A stretch of DNA of 11,385 bases, taken from positions 1 to 11,385 of the forward strand of contig CAMLLF010000057.1 of assembly GCA_946480705.1 (NCBI GenBank), given 5' to 3'. Of this stretch, positions 1 through 8,193 are shown in pieces (positions within the stretch are counted from its first letter, which is position 1; each line of letters opens with the position of its first letter). This DNA is from an uncultured Lysobacteraceae bacterium (GTDB lineage: Bacteria; Pseudomonadota; Gammaproteobacteria; Xanthomonadales; Rhodanobacteraceae). Both the position numbers and the translations under genes were made by a program. The notes below the pieces were generated by a model, which was not told the DNA's origin, did not search any database, and was given only the letters and a program-made list of their open reading frames with translations.

Positions 1-6
1 GCAACC

Positions 7-696
7 GTGCAAAAACGCATTCTCATTGTTGAAGACGAAACCGCGATCCGTGACATGGTCGCTTTTGCGCTGCGCAAGGCGGGCATGGATCCTGTCCATG
101 CGGCCGACGCGCGCATCGCCCAATCCGCGATCGCCGAGCGCGTGCCCGACATGATCCTGCTCGACTGGATGCTGCCGGGCATGAGCGGTCTCGAATACGC
201 GCGCCGCCTGCGCAAGGAAGACCTGACGCGCGAAGTGCCGATCATCATGCTGACCGCGCGCGGCGAGGAAACCGACCGCGTCAACGGACTCGACGCCGGC
301 GTCGACGACTACGTGGTAAAACCCTTCTCCGCACGCGAACTCATCGCCCGGATCAAGGCCGTCATGCGGCGCACTCACGGCGATGAAGGCGATGGTGTCG
401 TCGAACTCGGCGGCCTGCGCATCGACGGTGCCGCGCATCGCGTCTATGCAGGCGATCAGACCGTGCAGATCGGCCCGACCGAATATCGTCTGCTGCACTT
501 CTTCATGACGCATGCCGAACGCGTCTATTCGCGCAGCCAGTTGCTCGACCAGGTCTGGGGCGGCAGCGTCTATGTCGAGGAGCGCACGGTCGACGTGCAC
601 ATCCGACGCCTGCGCAAGACGCTGGAACCGTACAAATTGGAAAATCTTGTCCAGACCGTACGCGGAGCCGGCTATCGCTTCTCGGTAACACCCTGA
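7..696 (+). CDS. phoB: Phosphate regulon response regulator PhoB (OmpR family)
   Basis: This is the DNA-binding response regulator of the phosphate-starvation two-component system; when phosphorylated by PhoR it binds PHO boxes and activates phosphate-scavenging genes. The 229 residues equal the length of E. coli PhoB. The receiver domain (about 1-120) carries the acidic pair E9/D10, phospho-acceptor D53 followed by W54, T83 and K105, all at the E. coli positions. The C-terminal winged helix (about 130-227) ends in the usual TVRGAGYRF motif, and the recognition-helix region VEERTVDVHIRRLRK is intact. The start is GTG at 7; the window begins only six bases upstream, so promoter, PHO box and ribosome binding site are not visible. 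phoR follows after 28 nt. Confidence in the identity is high. A generic OmpR-family regulator is the only alternative, and the PhoR and polyphosphate neighbours argue against it. Confidence 0.96.
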   Translation: MQKRILIVEDETAIRDMVAFALRKAGMDPVHAADARIAQSAIAERVPDMILLDWMLPGMSGLEYARRLRKEDLTREVPIIMLTARGEETDRVNGLDAGVDDYVVKPFSARELIARIKAVMRRTHGDEGDGVVELGGLRIDGAAHRVYAGDQTVQIGPTEYRLLHFFMTHAERVYSRSQLLDQVWGGSVYVEERTVDVHIRRLRKTLEPYKLENLVQTVRGAGYRFSVTP

Positions 697-724
697 GCGC
701 GCGCGTCGCCCGCGGCCGCCACGC

Positions 725-2041
725 ATGAACGGACGCGTAGAACGCGCATTCGCGGCGAGCCTCTGGCGCACGATCGGCCTGCTGGCGGCGGCGCTCCTCA
801 TCGGCCTGCTCGCCGGCGGGCTCGCCTGGTGGCTGCTGGCCGGAACGACGATCTCGCTCGTTCACCTGCTGTGGCGGCTGCAGCGTTATGCGAACTGGCT
901 GCAAGGCGGCTCGTACCGCGTCGATGTCGACGATGCCGGCATCTGGGGCGCGCTGTATCGCATCCCCGTGCTGCGCCAGCGACGCGAACTCGCGCGCCGG
1001 CGCCGGCTCGTGCAACTGCTGCGCACGTTCCGCACGACCGCAGCAGCCCTGCCCGATGCAACCGTCGTCCTCGACGACAGCGGCGCAATCCTCTGGTTCA
1101 ACGCTGCCGCCACGCGCCTGCTCGGCCTGAGCTATCCGCAGGACCTCGGCGGACATTTCTCGAACCTCGTGCGCACGCCGCGCGTGACGCGCTGGCTCGA
1201 AAGCGGCGACTGGAGCGAAGCGCTGATGGACGTGCCGGCACCGGCCGACGACGCATTGCGGCTCGGCCTGCGCATCATCCCTTACGCGCAGGGCCGTCGC
1301 CTGCTGGTCGCACGCGACATGTCCAAGCTCATGCAACTGGAACAGGTGAGACGCGATTTCGTCGCGAACGTCTCGCACGAACTGCGCACGCCGCTGACCG
1401 TCGTGCACGGCTACCTCGACCTCATCGAACCCGAACAGGCGCCCGAGCTCGAACCGATCCTCGCCGAGCTCCGCACGCAGTCGCGGCGCATGACGCAGAT
1501 CGTCGAAGACCTGTTGACGCTGTCGCGCCTGGAAGCGCAGGACAGCCTGCCCGAAGAGCGCGTGCCGATGCCGGGCATGATGCAGACGCTCAAGCGCGAA
1601 GCCGAAGCGTTAAGCCTCGGACGTCACACGATCGGTCTCGCCGTGCGCACCGACGCCGACCTCAAGGGATCGCCGAAGGAACTGCACAGCGCATTTTCCA
1701 ATCTGGTCAGCAACGCCGTGCGCTACACCCCCGCCGGCGGACGCATCGAGATTGCCTGGGAACTGCGTGACGGCCATGCCGTGTTCAGCGTCAGCGACAC
1801 CGGCCAGGGCATCGCGCCGACTCACCTGCCGCGCATCACCGAGCGCTTCTATCGCGTTTCGAGCAGCCGGTCGCGCGACACCGGCGGCACCGGTCTCGGC
1901 CTGTCCATCGTCAAGCACGTGCTGCAGCTGCATCAGGCGCGTCTGACCATCGACAGCGAGGTCGGCGTCGGCAGCACGTTCGCCTGTCATTTCGGTGCCG
2001 AACGTGTCTGCGCGGCACCGGCGCATGAGGAAATCGGATGA
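725..2041 (+). CDS. phoR: Phosphate regulon sensor histidine kinase PhoR
   Basis: Membrane-bound histidine kinase that phosphorylates PhoB under phosphate limitation. At 438 aa it is close to E. coli PhoR (431). Two hydrophobic segments lie near residues 13-50 with almost no loop between them, so, as in E. coli, there is no real periplasmic sensor domain and signalling should come through a transporter/PhoU complex. A charged linker and a PAS-like domain (about 100-205, with the ATVVLDDSGAILWFN core) follow. Next come the dimerisation/phospho-acceptor domain with H218 in VSHELRTPLT, the N box around N330 (SNAVRYTP), the DTGQGI box and the GGTGLGLSIVKH glycine-rich box. I see no good Shine-Dalgarno before ATG 725 (the 28-nt gap is nearly all G and C), so translation may depend on coupling to phoB. 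The stop overlaps the start of the next gene (ATGA at 2038-2041). Confidence 0.95.
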   Translation: MNGRVERAFAASLWRTIGLLAAALLIGLLAGGLAWWLLAGTTISLVHLLWRLQRYANWLQGGSYRVDVDDAGIWGALYRIPVLRQRRELARRRRLVQLLRTFRTTAAALPDATVVLDDSGAILWFNAAATRLLGLSYPQDLGGHFSNLVRTPRVTRWLESGDWSEALMDVPAPADDALRLGLRIIPYAQGRRLLVARDMSKLMQLEQVRRDFVANVSHELRTPLTVVHGYLDLIEPEQAPELEPILAELRTQSRRMTQIVEDLLTLSRLEAQDSLPEERVPMPGMMQTLKREAEALSLGRHTIGLAVRTDADLKGSPKELHSAFSNLVSNAVRYTPAGGRIEIAWELRDGHAVFSVSDTGQGIAPTHLPRITERFYRVSSSRSRDTGGTGLGLSIVKHVLQLHQARLTIDSEVGVGSTFACHFGAERVCAAPAHEEIG

Positions 2042-2952
2042 GGTACGCCCTGCGATGCGTGCTCACGCTGCTGCTCGTCGCTCTCCCCGGCACGGCGGCA
2101 GCCGAATCCTCGCTGACGAGCGTGGGCTCGGACACGCTCGGTGAGCTCATGCAGTCCTGGGCTCAGGCCTATGCCATCGTCGATCCCGGCACACGGCTTC
2201 AGATCCGCACGCCGGGATCGGCCGCGGCACCCGCCGCACTCGCCACCGGCGCCGCCGATCTCGGCCCGATGAGCCGTGCCATGAATCCGGGCGAGCTCGC
2301 CGAATACCGCGCGCGGCGCGGCCGCGAACCCGGACGTATCCGCGTCGCCTACGATGCTGTCGCCGTGTTCGTGCATCCGGACAATGCCCTGCCCTCGCTG
2401 CGTCTGGCCGATATCGCGCGGATCTGGACCGAGGGTTCGGACTGCGGCGGCGCGCCGGCCCGGCGCTGGAGCGATCTCGGCATCGATGCGGTCGCGCTCG
2501 CGCAGCGCCCTCTGCTGCGCCTGGGCCGCAATACCGCATCAGGAACTTTTGAATTTTTCCATGACGCCGCACTATGCAACGGCAGCTATCGCGCCGATGT
2601 GGTGCAGTTTCCGGGCGCGGGGGCGATCGTGGCCGCCGTTGCGGAGATGCCCGACGCGATCGGCTATGCCGGGCTCGGCCACGTCAACGGACTGGTCCGC
2701 GTGCTGCCGCTGCAGCGCGACGGCGAAGCGCCGGTGATGCCCGATTCGGCAAGTGTCATCTCCGGGCGCTATCCTCTGACGCGTCCGCTGTACCTGTACT
2801 TCAATCGCGCCGACGACGGTCGGCCGGACCCGGCGACCGCCGGCTTCCTCCGCTTCGCGCTCGGCGCGAAAGCACAGGAAATTGCCGCGGCCCGCGGGTT
2901 CGTCGCACTGCCGGCGGCCGACGTATCGCTGGAATCGGAGCAACTGCAATGA
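2038..2952 (+). CDS. Orphan PstS-like periplasmic phosphate-binding protein
   Basis: Predicted exported solute-binding protein of the PstS / PBP-like type, 304 aa. A signal peptide covers residues 1-22 (R2, R6, hydrophobic core, AAA before E23). Ligand-pocket motifs typical of phosphate-binding proteins are visible: VGSDT at 29-33, PGSAA at 59-63, D74 followed by LGPMSR, and R164-x3-SGT (168-170) followed by E172. C136 and C180 could form a disulfide in the periplasm. The start is ATG 2038 with GAGG at 2027-2030; it overlaps the phoR stop, and its own stop overlaps the ppk start. No pstC, pstA, pstB or phoU lies nearby, so this is not a standard Pst transporter locus. It may feed phosphate to a transporter encoded elsewhere or supply periplasmic phosphate information to PhoR, which lacks a sensor loop; both are inference. 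I left the symbol blank because the true PstS may lie elsewhere in the genome. Confidence 0.85.
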   Translation: MRYALRCVLTLLLVALPGTAAAESSLTSVGSDTLGELMQSWAQAYAIVDPGTRLQIRTPGSAAAPAALATGAADLGPMSRAMNPGELAEYRARRGREPGRIRVAYDAVAVFVHPDNALPSLRLADIARIWTEGSDCGGAPARRWSDLGIDAVALAQRPLLRLGRNTASGTFEFFHDAALCNGSYRADVVQFPGAGAIVAAVAEMPDAIGYAGLGHVNGLVRVLPLQRDGEAPVMPDSASVISGRYPLTRPLYLYFNRADDGRPDPATAGFLRFALGAKAQEIAAARGFVALPAADVSLESEQLQ

Positions 2953-5036
2953 CCTTGCTCAACAGCGCCATGCAACGCGACCTCACCGACCCTTCGCTGT
3001 ATCTCAATCGCGAGCTGGCCCAGCTCGAGTTCAATTTCCGCGTGCTGGCCCAGGCCCAGGACTCGCGCGTGCCGCTGATGGAGCGACTGCGCTATCTGTG
3101 CATCTCCAACAGCAACCTCGACGAGTTCTTCGAAGTCCGCGTCGCCGTGCTGAAGCAGCAGATCGCACTGAACACGCCGATGCCGGGTCCCGACGGCCTG
3201 TCGCCGCTCGAAACGCTGACGCGAATCCGCGCGCGCGCGCTCGAACTCGTGCGCGCGCAATACGATTTCTGGAACGACGTGCTGCTGCCTGCGCTGGGCG
3301 ACGAAGGCATCCGCTTCGTCACGCGCGACAAATGGACGGTCAAGCAGAAGCGCTGGCTGCAGGGCTATTTCCAGAACGAGATTCTGCCTGTGCTGTCTCC
3401 GCTCGGACTCGATCCGGCGCACCCGTTCCCGCGCATCCTCAACAAGAGCCTGAACCTCGCCGTCGTGCTCAAGGGCAAGGATGCATTCGGGCGCGAAGGC
3501 CACATGGCGCTCGTGCGCGCACCGCGCTCGCTTCCGCGCATCATCCGGCTGCCGGCCGAAGTGTCCGAATCGCCCTACGACTTCGTGTTCCTCGCCGGCC
3601 TGCTGCAGCAGTTCATCGACGAGATGTTTCCCGGCATGCGCGTCGAAGGCTCGTACCAGTTCCGCGTCACGCGCAACTCGGAGCTCGTCGTCGACGAAGA
3701 CGAAGTCGAGAATCTCGCGACGGCGCTGTCGGACGAACTCGTCGGACGCGGCTACGCGCATCCGGTGCGGCTGGAGATCGCCGAGACCTGCCCGAAGCCC
3801 ATCACTGAAATGCTGATGGCGAATTTCGAACTCACCGAGCAAGATGTGTATCGCTGCGCCGGTCCGGTCAACATCAACCGCATCAATGCGATTTACGACC
3901 AGGTCGAGCGTCCCGATCTCAAGTTTCCGAAATTCACGCCGCGCATCGCGCCGGCGCTGGCCGGCGGCCAGAACGTGCTCGACGTGATCCGCGAACAGGA
4001 CGTGCTGCTGCACCACCCGTTCGAGTCGTTCGTCGCGGTCATGGATCTGGTCCGTCAGGCTAGCCAGGATCCGGAAGTGCTCGCGATCAAGCAGACGCTG
4101 TACCGCGTCGGCGACCACTCGCCGCTCGTCAATCATCTGATCGACGCGGCGCGCAACGGCAAGGACGTCACCGTCGTCGTCGAACTCCGTGCGCGCTTCG
4201 ACGAGGAAGCGAACATCCGCCTCGCGAACCGTCTGCAGGAGGCCGGCGTGCAGGTCGTCTACGGCGTCGTCGGCTACAAGACGCACGCGAAGATGCTTCT
4301 GATCGTGCGCCGCGAACAGGGGCGGCTGCGCCGTTATGTGCACTTGTCCACCGGCAACTATCATCAGATCACGTCGCGCGTATACACCGACTTCGGCCTG
4401 ATGACGTCCGACGCCGACATCGGCGAGGACGTCCACAAGATGTTCCAGCAGCTGTCGGGCCTCGGCACGGCGGTCAAGCTCAAGCGGCTGCTGCAGTCGC
4501 CATTCACGCTGCACAAGGGCCTGATCGAGAAGATCGAGCGCGAAATCGCTCACGCGCAGGCCGGGCGGCCCGCACGCATCATCGCGAAGATGAATGCGCT
4601 CAACGAGGGCGGCGTGATCCAGCAGCTCTACGCCGCCTCGATCGCCGGCGTGCAGATCGACCTGATCGTGCGCGGCGCCTGCGCGCTGCGCCCCGGCATT
4701 CCGGGCGTTTCCGACAATATCCGCGTGCGCTCGGTGATCGGCCGTTTCCTCGAACACAGCCGCGTCTACTGGTTCGCCAACGACGGCGAGCCGGAAATCT
4801 ATTGCGCGAGTGCCGACTGGATGGAGCGCAACCTGTTGCGCCGCATCGAGACTTGCTTTCCGATCGTCGATACAGCGCTTGCGCAGCGCGTCTACGACGA
4901 GTCCCTCGCGAACTTCCTCGCCGACAACACGCAAGCGTGGATGCTGCATGCGGACGGCAGCTACGTGCGCACGGAACCCGGCGACGACATGCCGCATTCG
5001 GCTCAGCTCGCCCTGATCGCACGGCTCTGCATGTGA
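2949..5036 (+). CDS. ppk: Polyphosphate kinase 1
   Basis: Polyphosphate kinase reversibly moves the gamma-phosphate of ATP onto a growing polyphosphate chain via a phosphohistidine intermediate. From ATG 2949 the protein is 695 aa (E. coli: 688) and the active-site residues align with a constant offset of 11: N56 in SNSNLDEFF (E. coli N45), R386 in QTLYRVG (R375), R416 in RARFDEEANI (R405), phospho-acceptor H446 in YKTHAKM (H435) and H603 in FLEHSRVYWF (H592). All are intact, so the enzyme should be active. GGAG at 2937-2940 is well placed for ATG 2949; a second in-frame ATG at 2970 is less likely. The frame stays open upstream to 2574 inside the preceding gene, but that is not an N-terminal extension. 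The 4-nt overlap with the PstS-like gene suggests translational coupling and joint expression with phoB-phoR. Confidence 0.97.
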   Translation: MTLLNSAMQRDLTDPSLYLNRELAQLEFNFRVLAQAQDSRVPLMERLRYLCISNSNLDEFFEVRVAVLKQQIALNTPMPGPDGLSPLETLTRIRARALELVRAQYDFWNDVLLPALGDEGIRFVTRDKWTVKQKRWLQGYFQNEILPVLSPLGLDPAHPFPRILNKSLNLAVVLKGKDAFGREGHMALVRAPRSLPRIIRLPAEVSESPYDFVFLAGLLQQFIDEMFPGMRVEGSYQFRVTRNSELVVDEDEVENLATALSDELVGRGYAHPVRLEIAETCPKPITEMLMANFELTEQDVYRCAGPVNINRINAIYDQVERPDLKFPKFTPRIAPALAGGQNVLDVIREQDVLLHHPFESFVAVMDLVRQASQDPEVLAIKQTLYRVGDHSPLVNHLIDAARNGKDVTVVVELRARFDEEANIRLANRLQEAGVQVVYGVVGYKTHAKMLLIVRREQGRLRRYVHLSTGNYHQITSRVYTDFGLMTSDADIGEDVHKMFQQLSGLGTAVKLKRLLQSPFTLHKGLIEKIEREIAHAQAGRPARIIAKMNALNEGGVIQQLYAASIAGVQIDLIVRGACALRPGIPGVSDNIRVRSVIGRFLEHSRVYWFANDGEPEIYCASADWMERNLLRRIETCFPIVDTALAQRVYDESLANFLADNTQAWMLHADGSYVRTEPGDDMPHSAQLALIARLCM

Positions 5037-5050
5037 TCCCGAGGTAAGTC

Positions 5051-5077
5051 CGACGGCCGCACCCGCGTGCGGCGTCG
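5051..5077 (+). other. Strong GC hairpin in the ppk-ppx gap
   Basis: Inverted repeat with an 11-bp stem: CGACG, a single bulged G and CCGCAC on the left arm, a CCGC loop, then GTGCGG and CGTCG on the right arm. No T-tract follows, so it is not a classical intrinsic terminator. It lies 14 nt after the ppk stop and 39 nt before the ppx start. It could protect the 3' end of the ppk message, mark an RNA processing site, or reduce ppx expression relative to ppk. The structure is seen; the role is inference. A CAGAAT hexamer (5081-5086) just downstream resembles a -10 box but has no convincing -35. Confidence 0.6.
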
Positions 5078-5116
5078 TGGCAGAATCCGTCGGCCTACCA
5101 GCCCCGAGGTCAGCGC

Positions 5117-6640
5117 GTGCCCAACGGCCACAAGCCCATCCAGGACGGCGAACTGCTCGCGGCCGTCGACCTGGGATCCAACAGCTTCCACATGGTCGTC
5201 GCGCGCTACCAGCACGGCGAACTGCGCGTCATCGACCGGCTGCGCGACAGCGTGCGCATGGCGGCCGGCCTCCATCGCGACGGTACGCTCGACAGCCAGC
5301 GGCGCGATCGCGCGTTGGCGTGTCTCGCACGCTTCGGCCAGCGCCTGCGCGCACTGCCGCCCGGCCGCGTGCGCGCCGTCGCGACGAACACCGTGCGGCG
5401 CATGAGCGCGCCGCATGCGTTCCTGCTTCCGGCCGAAACCGCGCTGGGCCACCCAATCGAAATCGTGTCGGGCCGCGAAGAAGCCCGCCTCATCTATCTC
5501 GGCGTCGCCCACAGCCTGCCGGAGTCGCGCGAGCGGCGGCTCTGCATCGACATCGGCGGCGGCAGTACCGAATTCATCATCGGCATGGGGATGGACGCGC
5601 TCGAAACCGAAAGCCTGCAGATGGGCTGCGTCGCCAGCACGCTGCGCTTCTTCGAAGACGGCAAGCTCACGGCCAAGCGCTGGCGCCAGGCGCAGACTGA
5701 AATCGGCGTCGAACTTCAGCAGTTTGCCGCCGACTACCGAGCGCGCGGCTGGGCCGAAACCATCGGCTCGTCGGGCACGATCCGCGCGATCGGAAACATC
5801 GTACAGGCCAACGGCTGGTCGGATTCCGGCATCACGAACACGAGCCTCGAACGGTTGCGCGAAGCGCTGCTGACCGCCGGCAGCATCGACAAGCTGCGTC
5901 TGCTGGGGCTTTCCGAAGAACGCCAGAGCGTCATCACCGGCGGTGTCGCCATTCTTCAGGCCGCATTCGACGCGCTCGATCTGCAACGCATGCATGTCTG
6001 CGAGACGGCGATGCGCGAAGGCCTGCTCCATGACCTCATCGGTCGCGCCGAGCAGCGCGACCCGCGCACGGAGAGCATCGAAGCGCTGGTACGGCGCTAT
6101 GACGTCGATCGCACGCATGCGCGCCGCGTCGAAGCCACGGCGCACCTGCTGTTCGATCAGCTCGCCGACCCCTGGCAGCTCGACGGCGACGCACTCGACT
6201 GGCTGCGCTGGGCCGCGCGCATCCACGAGATCGGCCTCGCGATCGCGCACAGCCAGCACCATCTGCACGGCGCGTATCTCGTTCGCCATTCCGATCTCGC
6301 CGGTTTCACACGGCAGGAGCAGGAATTCCTCGCGACGATCCTGCGCTGCCACCGCCGCAAACCCGATCTCGAAGCGCTGGCCGCGTTGCCCGAACGCGTG
6401 CGTCGCACGGCCGTGCGCGTGACGGCGCTACTGCGCGTCGCGGCGCTGCTGCATCGCGCACGCAGCGCCGATCGGCTGCCTGCACTGACAGTGCGCGGCG
6501 ACGACCGCATGCTCGAACTCAAACTCGGACGCAATTGGCTGGAACAGCATCCGCTGACCGTCGCCGACCTCGACCAGGAACGCGACCACCTCAAGGATCT
6601 CGGCCTCAAGCTGCAACTACGCGCGGCGGAGCGGGTCTAG
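5117..6640 (+). CDS. ppx: Exopolyphosphatase (Ppx/GppA family)
   Basis: Removes terminal phosphate from long-chain polyphosphate, opposing Ppk; the family also includes GppA, which hydrolyses pppGpp. The protein is 507 aa (E. coli Ppx: 513). The N-terminal ASKHA-fold half shows VDLGSNSFH at 17-25, the GREEARLI segment at 119-126 that contains the catalytic glutamate, and the phosphate-binding IDIGGGSTEF around 144-153. IGSSGT near 214-219 completes the ATPase-like fold. The C-terminal half is the HD-like helical domain (RIHEIG and the HH-rich stretch after it), which fits full-length Ppx rather than a short GppA. The start is GTG 5117 with GAGGT at 5106-5110. Position directly after ppk on the same strand favours Ppx over GppA. 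It may be cotranscribed with ppk through the hairpin in the 80-nt gap or have a weak promoter of its own. Confidence 0.93.
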   Translation: MPNGHKPIQDGELLAAVDLGSNSFHMVVARYQHGELRVIDRLRDSVRMAAGLHRDGTLDSQRRDRALACLARFGQRLRALPPGRVRAVATNTVRRMSAPHAFLLPAETALGHPIEIVSGREEARLIYLGVAHSLPESRERRLCIDIGGGSTEFIIGMGMDALETESLQMGCVASTLRFFEDGKLTAKRWRQAQTEIGVELQQFAADYRARGWAETIGSSGTIRAIGNIVQANGWSDSGITNTSLERLREALLTAGSIDKLRLLGLSEERQSVITGGVAILQAAFDALDLQRMHVCETAMREGLLHDLIGRAEQRDPRTESIEALVRRYDVDRTHARRVEATAHLLFDQLADPWQLDGDALDWLRWAARIHEIGLAIAHSQHHLHGAYLVRHSDLAGFTRQEQEFLATILRCHRRKPDLEALAALPERVRRTAVRVTALLRVAALLHRARSADRLPALTVRGDDRMLELKLGRNWLEQHPLTVADLDQERDHLKDLGLKLQLRAAERV

Positions 6641-6672
6641 CGACAGTGGCTGCGGCCCGCGTTGCTGCCGCG

Positions 6673-6678
6673 TATCAT
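6673..6678 (+). promoter_or_regulatory. Possible -10 box of the peptidyl-prolyl isomerase gene
   Basis: TATCAT matches the TATAAT consensus at five of six bases and lies in the 69-nt gap after ppx, about 30 nt before the start codon, so a transcript would begin just before the AAGGAGA ribosome binding site (6697-6703). The region 17 bp upstream has no good -35 hexamer, so the call is tentative. Confidence 0.35.
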
Positions 6679-6709
6679 TGCGATTCCACTGTCTTCAAGG
6701 AGATCCCCC

Positions 6710-7366
6710 GTGCTGAAGCACTGCCTGCTCGCCTTCGCCCTGATGCTGCCCTTGGCCGCCGGGGCTCAGAACCAGCCCAAGCCCGCCGCAAAGGCCGATG
6801 CCAAGCCGGCTGCCGCGGCCAAGGTCGCCGAAGCACCGGCGGACGCCGCCAAGGCCGCGCACCCGCAAGTCGTGCTGCATACCTCGATGGGCGACATCAC
6901 GATCGAACTGTATCCGGACAAGGCACCGAAGTCGGTCGAGAACTTCCAGCAATACGTCAAGGACGGCTTCTACAACGGCACGGTGTTCCACCGCGTCATC
7001 AACGGATTCATGGTCCAGGGCGGCGGTTTCACCAAGGATCTCACGCAGAAACGCACGCGTCCGGCGATTCAGAATGAAGCCAACAACGGCCTGTCGAACG
7101 TCAAGGGCACGGTCGCCATGGCGCGCACCAACGACCCGCATTCCGCGACCGCGCAGTTCTTCATCAACGTCGTCGACAACAAGCGCCTCGACTACGTCAG
7201 CGACCAGAGCGGCATGACCTACGGCTACGCCGTGTTCGGCAAAGTCGTTTCGGGCATGGATGTCGTCGACAAGATCAAGGCCGTCGAAACGTCTGCGCAA
7301 GGCCCGCTGCCGGGCGATGTGCCGAAGGTTGCGATCACGATCGACAAGGCCGAGATGGCGCAATAA
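6710..7366 (+). CDS. ppiA: Exported cyclophilin-type peptidyl-prolyl cis-trans isomerase
   Basis: Catalyses cis-trans isomerisation of prolyl bonds, assisting protein folding. The chosen start is GTG 6710, because AAGGAGA (6697-6703) is ideally spaced and the protein then opens with a clean signal peptide (residues 1-19, cleavage near AGA before Q20); this gives 218 aa. An in-frame start at 6662 would bury the signal peptide. Residues 20-51 are an unusual Ala/Lys/Pro-rich low-complexity linker. The cyclophilin domain follows (about 52-215) with FHRV at 93-96 including catalytic R95, FMVQGG, QFFINV at 149-154, and the closing [17 protein letters not shown] segment. The signal peptide implies periplasmic location, hence PpiA rather than cytoplasmic PpiB. 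No functional link to the polyphosphate genes is implied; proximity may be accidental. It ends 21 nt before a strong terminator. Confidence 0.9.
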   Translation: MLKHCLLAFALMLPLAAGAQNQPKPAAKADAKPAAAAKVAEAPADAAKAAHPQVVLHTSMGDITIELYPDKAPKSVENFQQYVKDGFYNGTVFHRVINGFMVQGGGFTKDLTQKRTRPAIQNEANNGLSNVKGTVAMARTNDPHSATAQFFINVVDNKRLDYVSDQSGMTYGYAVFGKVVSGMDVVDKIKAVETSAQGPLPGDVPKVAITIDKAEMAQ

Positions 7367-7387
7367 GTCATCGGATATTCGCGCTAC

Positions 7388-7416
7388 AAAAAACCCGCCG
7401 TACTGGCGGGTTTTTT
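7388..7416. terminator. Bidirectional intrinsic terminator
   Basis: A perfect 6-bp stem (CCCGCC 7394-7399, GGCGGG 7405-7410) with a 5-nt loop is flanked by A6 on the left and T6 on the right. It ends the plus-strand isomerase transcript and, read on the other strand, the convergent six-cysteine gene that stops at 7482. Confidence 0.9.
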
Positions 7417-7481
7417 ATCCCCTGACCGAAGGCCGACGCTCGATAGCCTGCCTGAAAATTCCAATGTTGGCTGAACGAGCG

Positions 7482-7976
7482 TCAGTCGACAGAGAATTGC
7501 TGAAGCGTCACGGGAACTGTGGGATTGAAGACAACGGAAGTCGGCCCACAATTCGGACTCGCTGCATTGAATGACGTCAGTAGCAGAAAATACGTTCCCG
7601 CAGGCAACCCCGCGAACAGCACGGTTTCCGCACCGCCGACACTCGCATCGTCCTGCTCTCTTGAACAAACTGAGCCGCCTGTACACGACGACTGCAGCAC
7701 TGCCAAATACAGATCGTACCCGGTAGGCGTGGCACTGAGCGCACCGCCCGCATTTGCAGGCACATTCAGTTGATAGATCGTGTCCGTCGCATTTCCGATC
7801 GGAGTCAGACCGCTGCAGATAGCATTCAATTGGTTGGCCGACGTGCACGTGTCGACATTGAACGAAGTATCACCCCAAGCTAGCGTGCCGCCATTGGGCG
7901 AACAGACCTGTGCGAAGACGCTGCCTACGAACAAAAATGTACAAGAAAGCGCAGTTGTCAGTTTCTGAATGAGCAT
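7482..7976 (-). CDS. Small secreted six-cysteine PPC-like protein, copy A
   Basis: Unrecognised 164-aa exported protein. The start is ATG at 7974-7976 with GGAG at 7987-7990; a longer reading from a TTG at 8048 would place 24 residues before the signal peptide and is unlikely. Signal peptide 1-22 (ends VFA before Q23). The mature part aligns without gaps to the gene at 9632-10126; I count about 84 identical residues of 142 (roughly 59%), with all six cysteines (25, 44, 54, 98, 104, 143) conserved, suggesting three disulfides. The strand pattern (DTIYQLNV, TPTGYDLYLAVL, AGTYFLLLTSF) resembles the pre-peptidase C-terminal beta-sandwich. That assignment is by eye. Such domains usually sit at the end of secreted enzymes; here it is the whole protein. 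It shares a terminator with the isomerase gene and is separated from its upstream neighbour by a terminator, so it probably has its own promoter between 7977 and 8111. Confidence 0.82.
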   Translation of the reverse strand: MLIQKLTTALSCTFLFVGSVFAQVCSPNGGTLAWGDTSFNVDTCTSANQLNAICSGLTPIGNATDTIYQLNVPANAGGALSATPTGYDLYLAVLQSSCTGGSVCSREQDDASVGGAETVLFAGLPAGTYFLLLTSFNAASPNCGPTSVVFNPTVPVTLQQFSVD

Positions 7977-8111
7977 TGCTCGGTCGCTCCATTTGTCGGA
8001 TTCAAGAATACAGTAGATCTGCTCAGTGCCCCGGCCGGTACACGTCAAACGAAACAGCGTCGCAACTGGCAGATGAGCACAAGTAGCTCAGCCCGCAGGA
8101 TGTGAACGTGC

Positions 8112-8140
8112 AAAAAAAAAAAACCCGCCACAAGGGCGGG
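8112..8140 (-). terminator. Intrinsic terminator after the 453-aa Ig-like gene
   Basis: Read on the minus strand: a 6-bp GC stem (plus-strand arms 8124-8129 and 8135-8140, 5-nt loop) followed by an unbroken run of 12 T (plus-strand A12, 8112-8123). It lies 53 nt past the stop at 8194. The remaining 135 nt to the copy A start hold a TTGACG (plus-strand complement at about 8044-8049) that could be a -35 box, but I found no convincing -10 at proper spacing. Confidence 0.88.
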
Positions 8141-8193
8141 TGCTCGTCCAACTGACCCGTCGCCATCCCGGCGGGGATCTTACGCCTGCCGTT

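Noticed and set aside
503..1408. Minus-strand open frame across phoB/phoR, and a similar one at 5003-6352 opposite ppx
   Set aside because: Both lie opposite well-supported genes and show shadow-like composition without motifs or a ribosome binding site.
2574..2948. Open ppk frame extending upstream into the PstS-like gene, as a possible N-terminal extension of Ppk
   Set aside because: The extension is Arg-rich shadow sequence; ATG 2949 has a good GGAG and matches the E. coli start with a constant residue offset.
2769..4997. Long (742-codon) open frame on the minus strand opposite ppk
   Set aside because: High G+C with strong third-position bias leaves antisense frames open; the plus-strand ppk has every catalytic residue, and the antisense protein is low-complexity His/Arg/Asp-rich with no family resemblance.
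1..6640. PHO boxes (CTGTCAT-type direct repeats) before the pho/polyphosphate genes
   Set aside because: I found no pair of 11-nt repeats in the gaps available; the region upstream of phoB, where one would be expected, lies outside the window.
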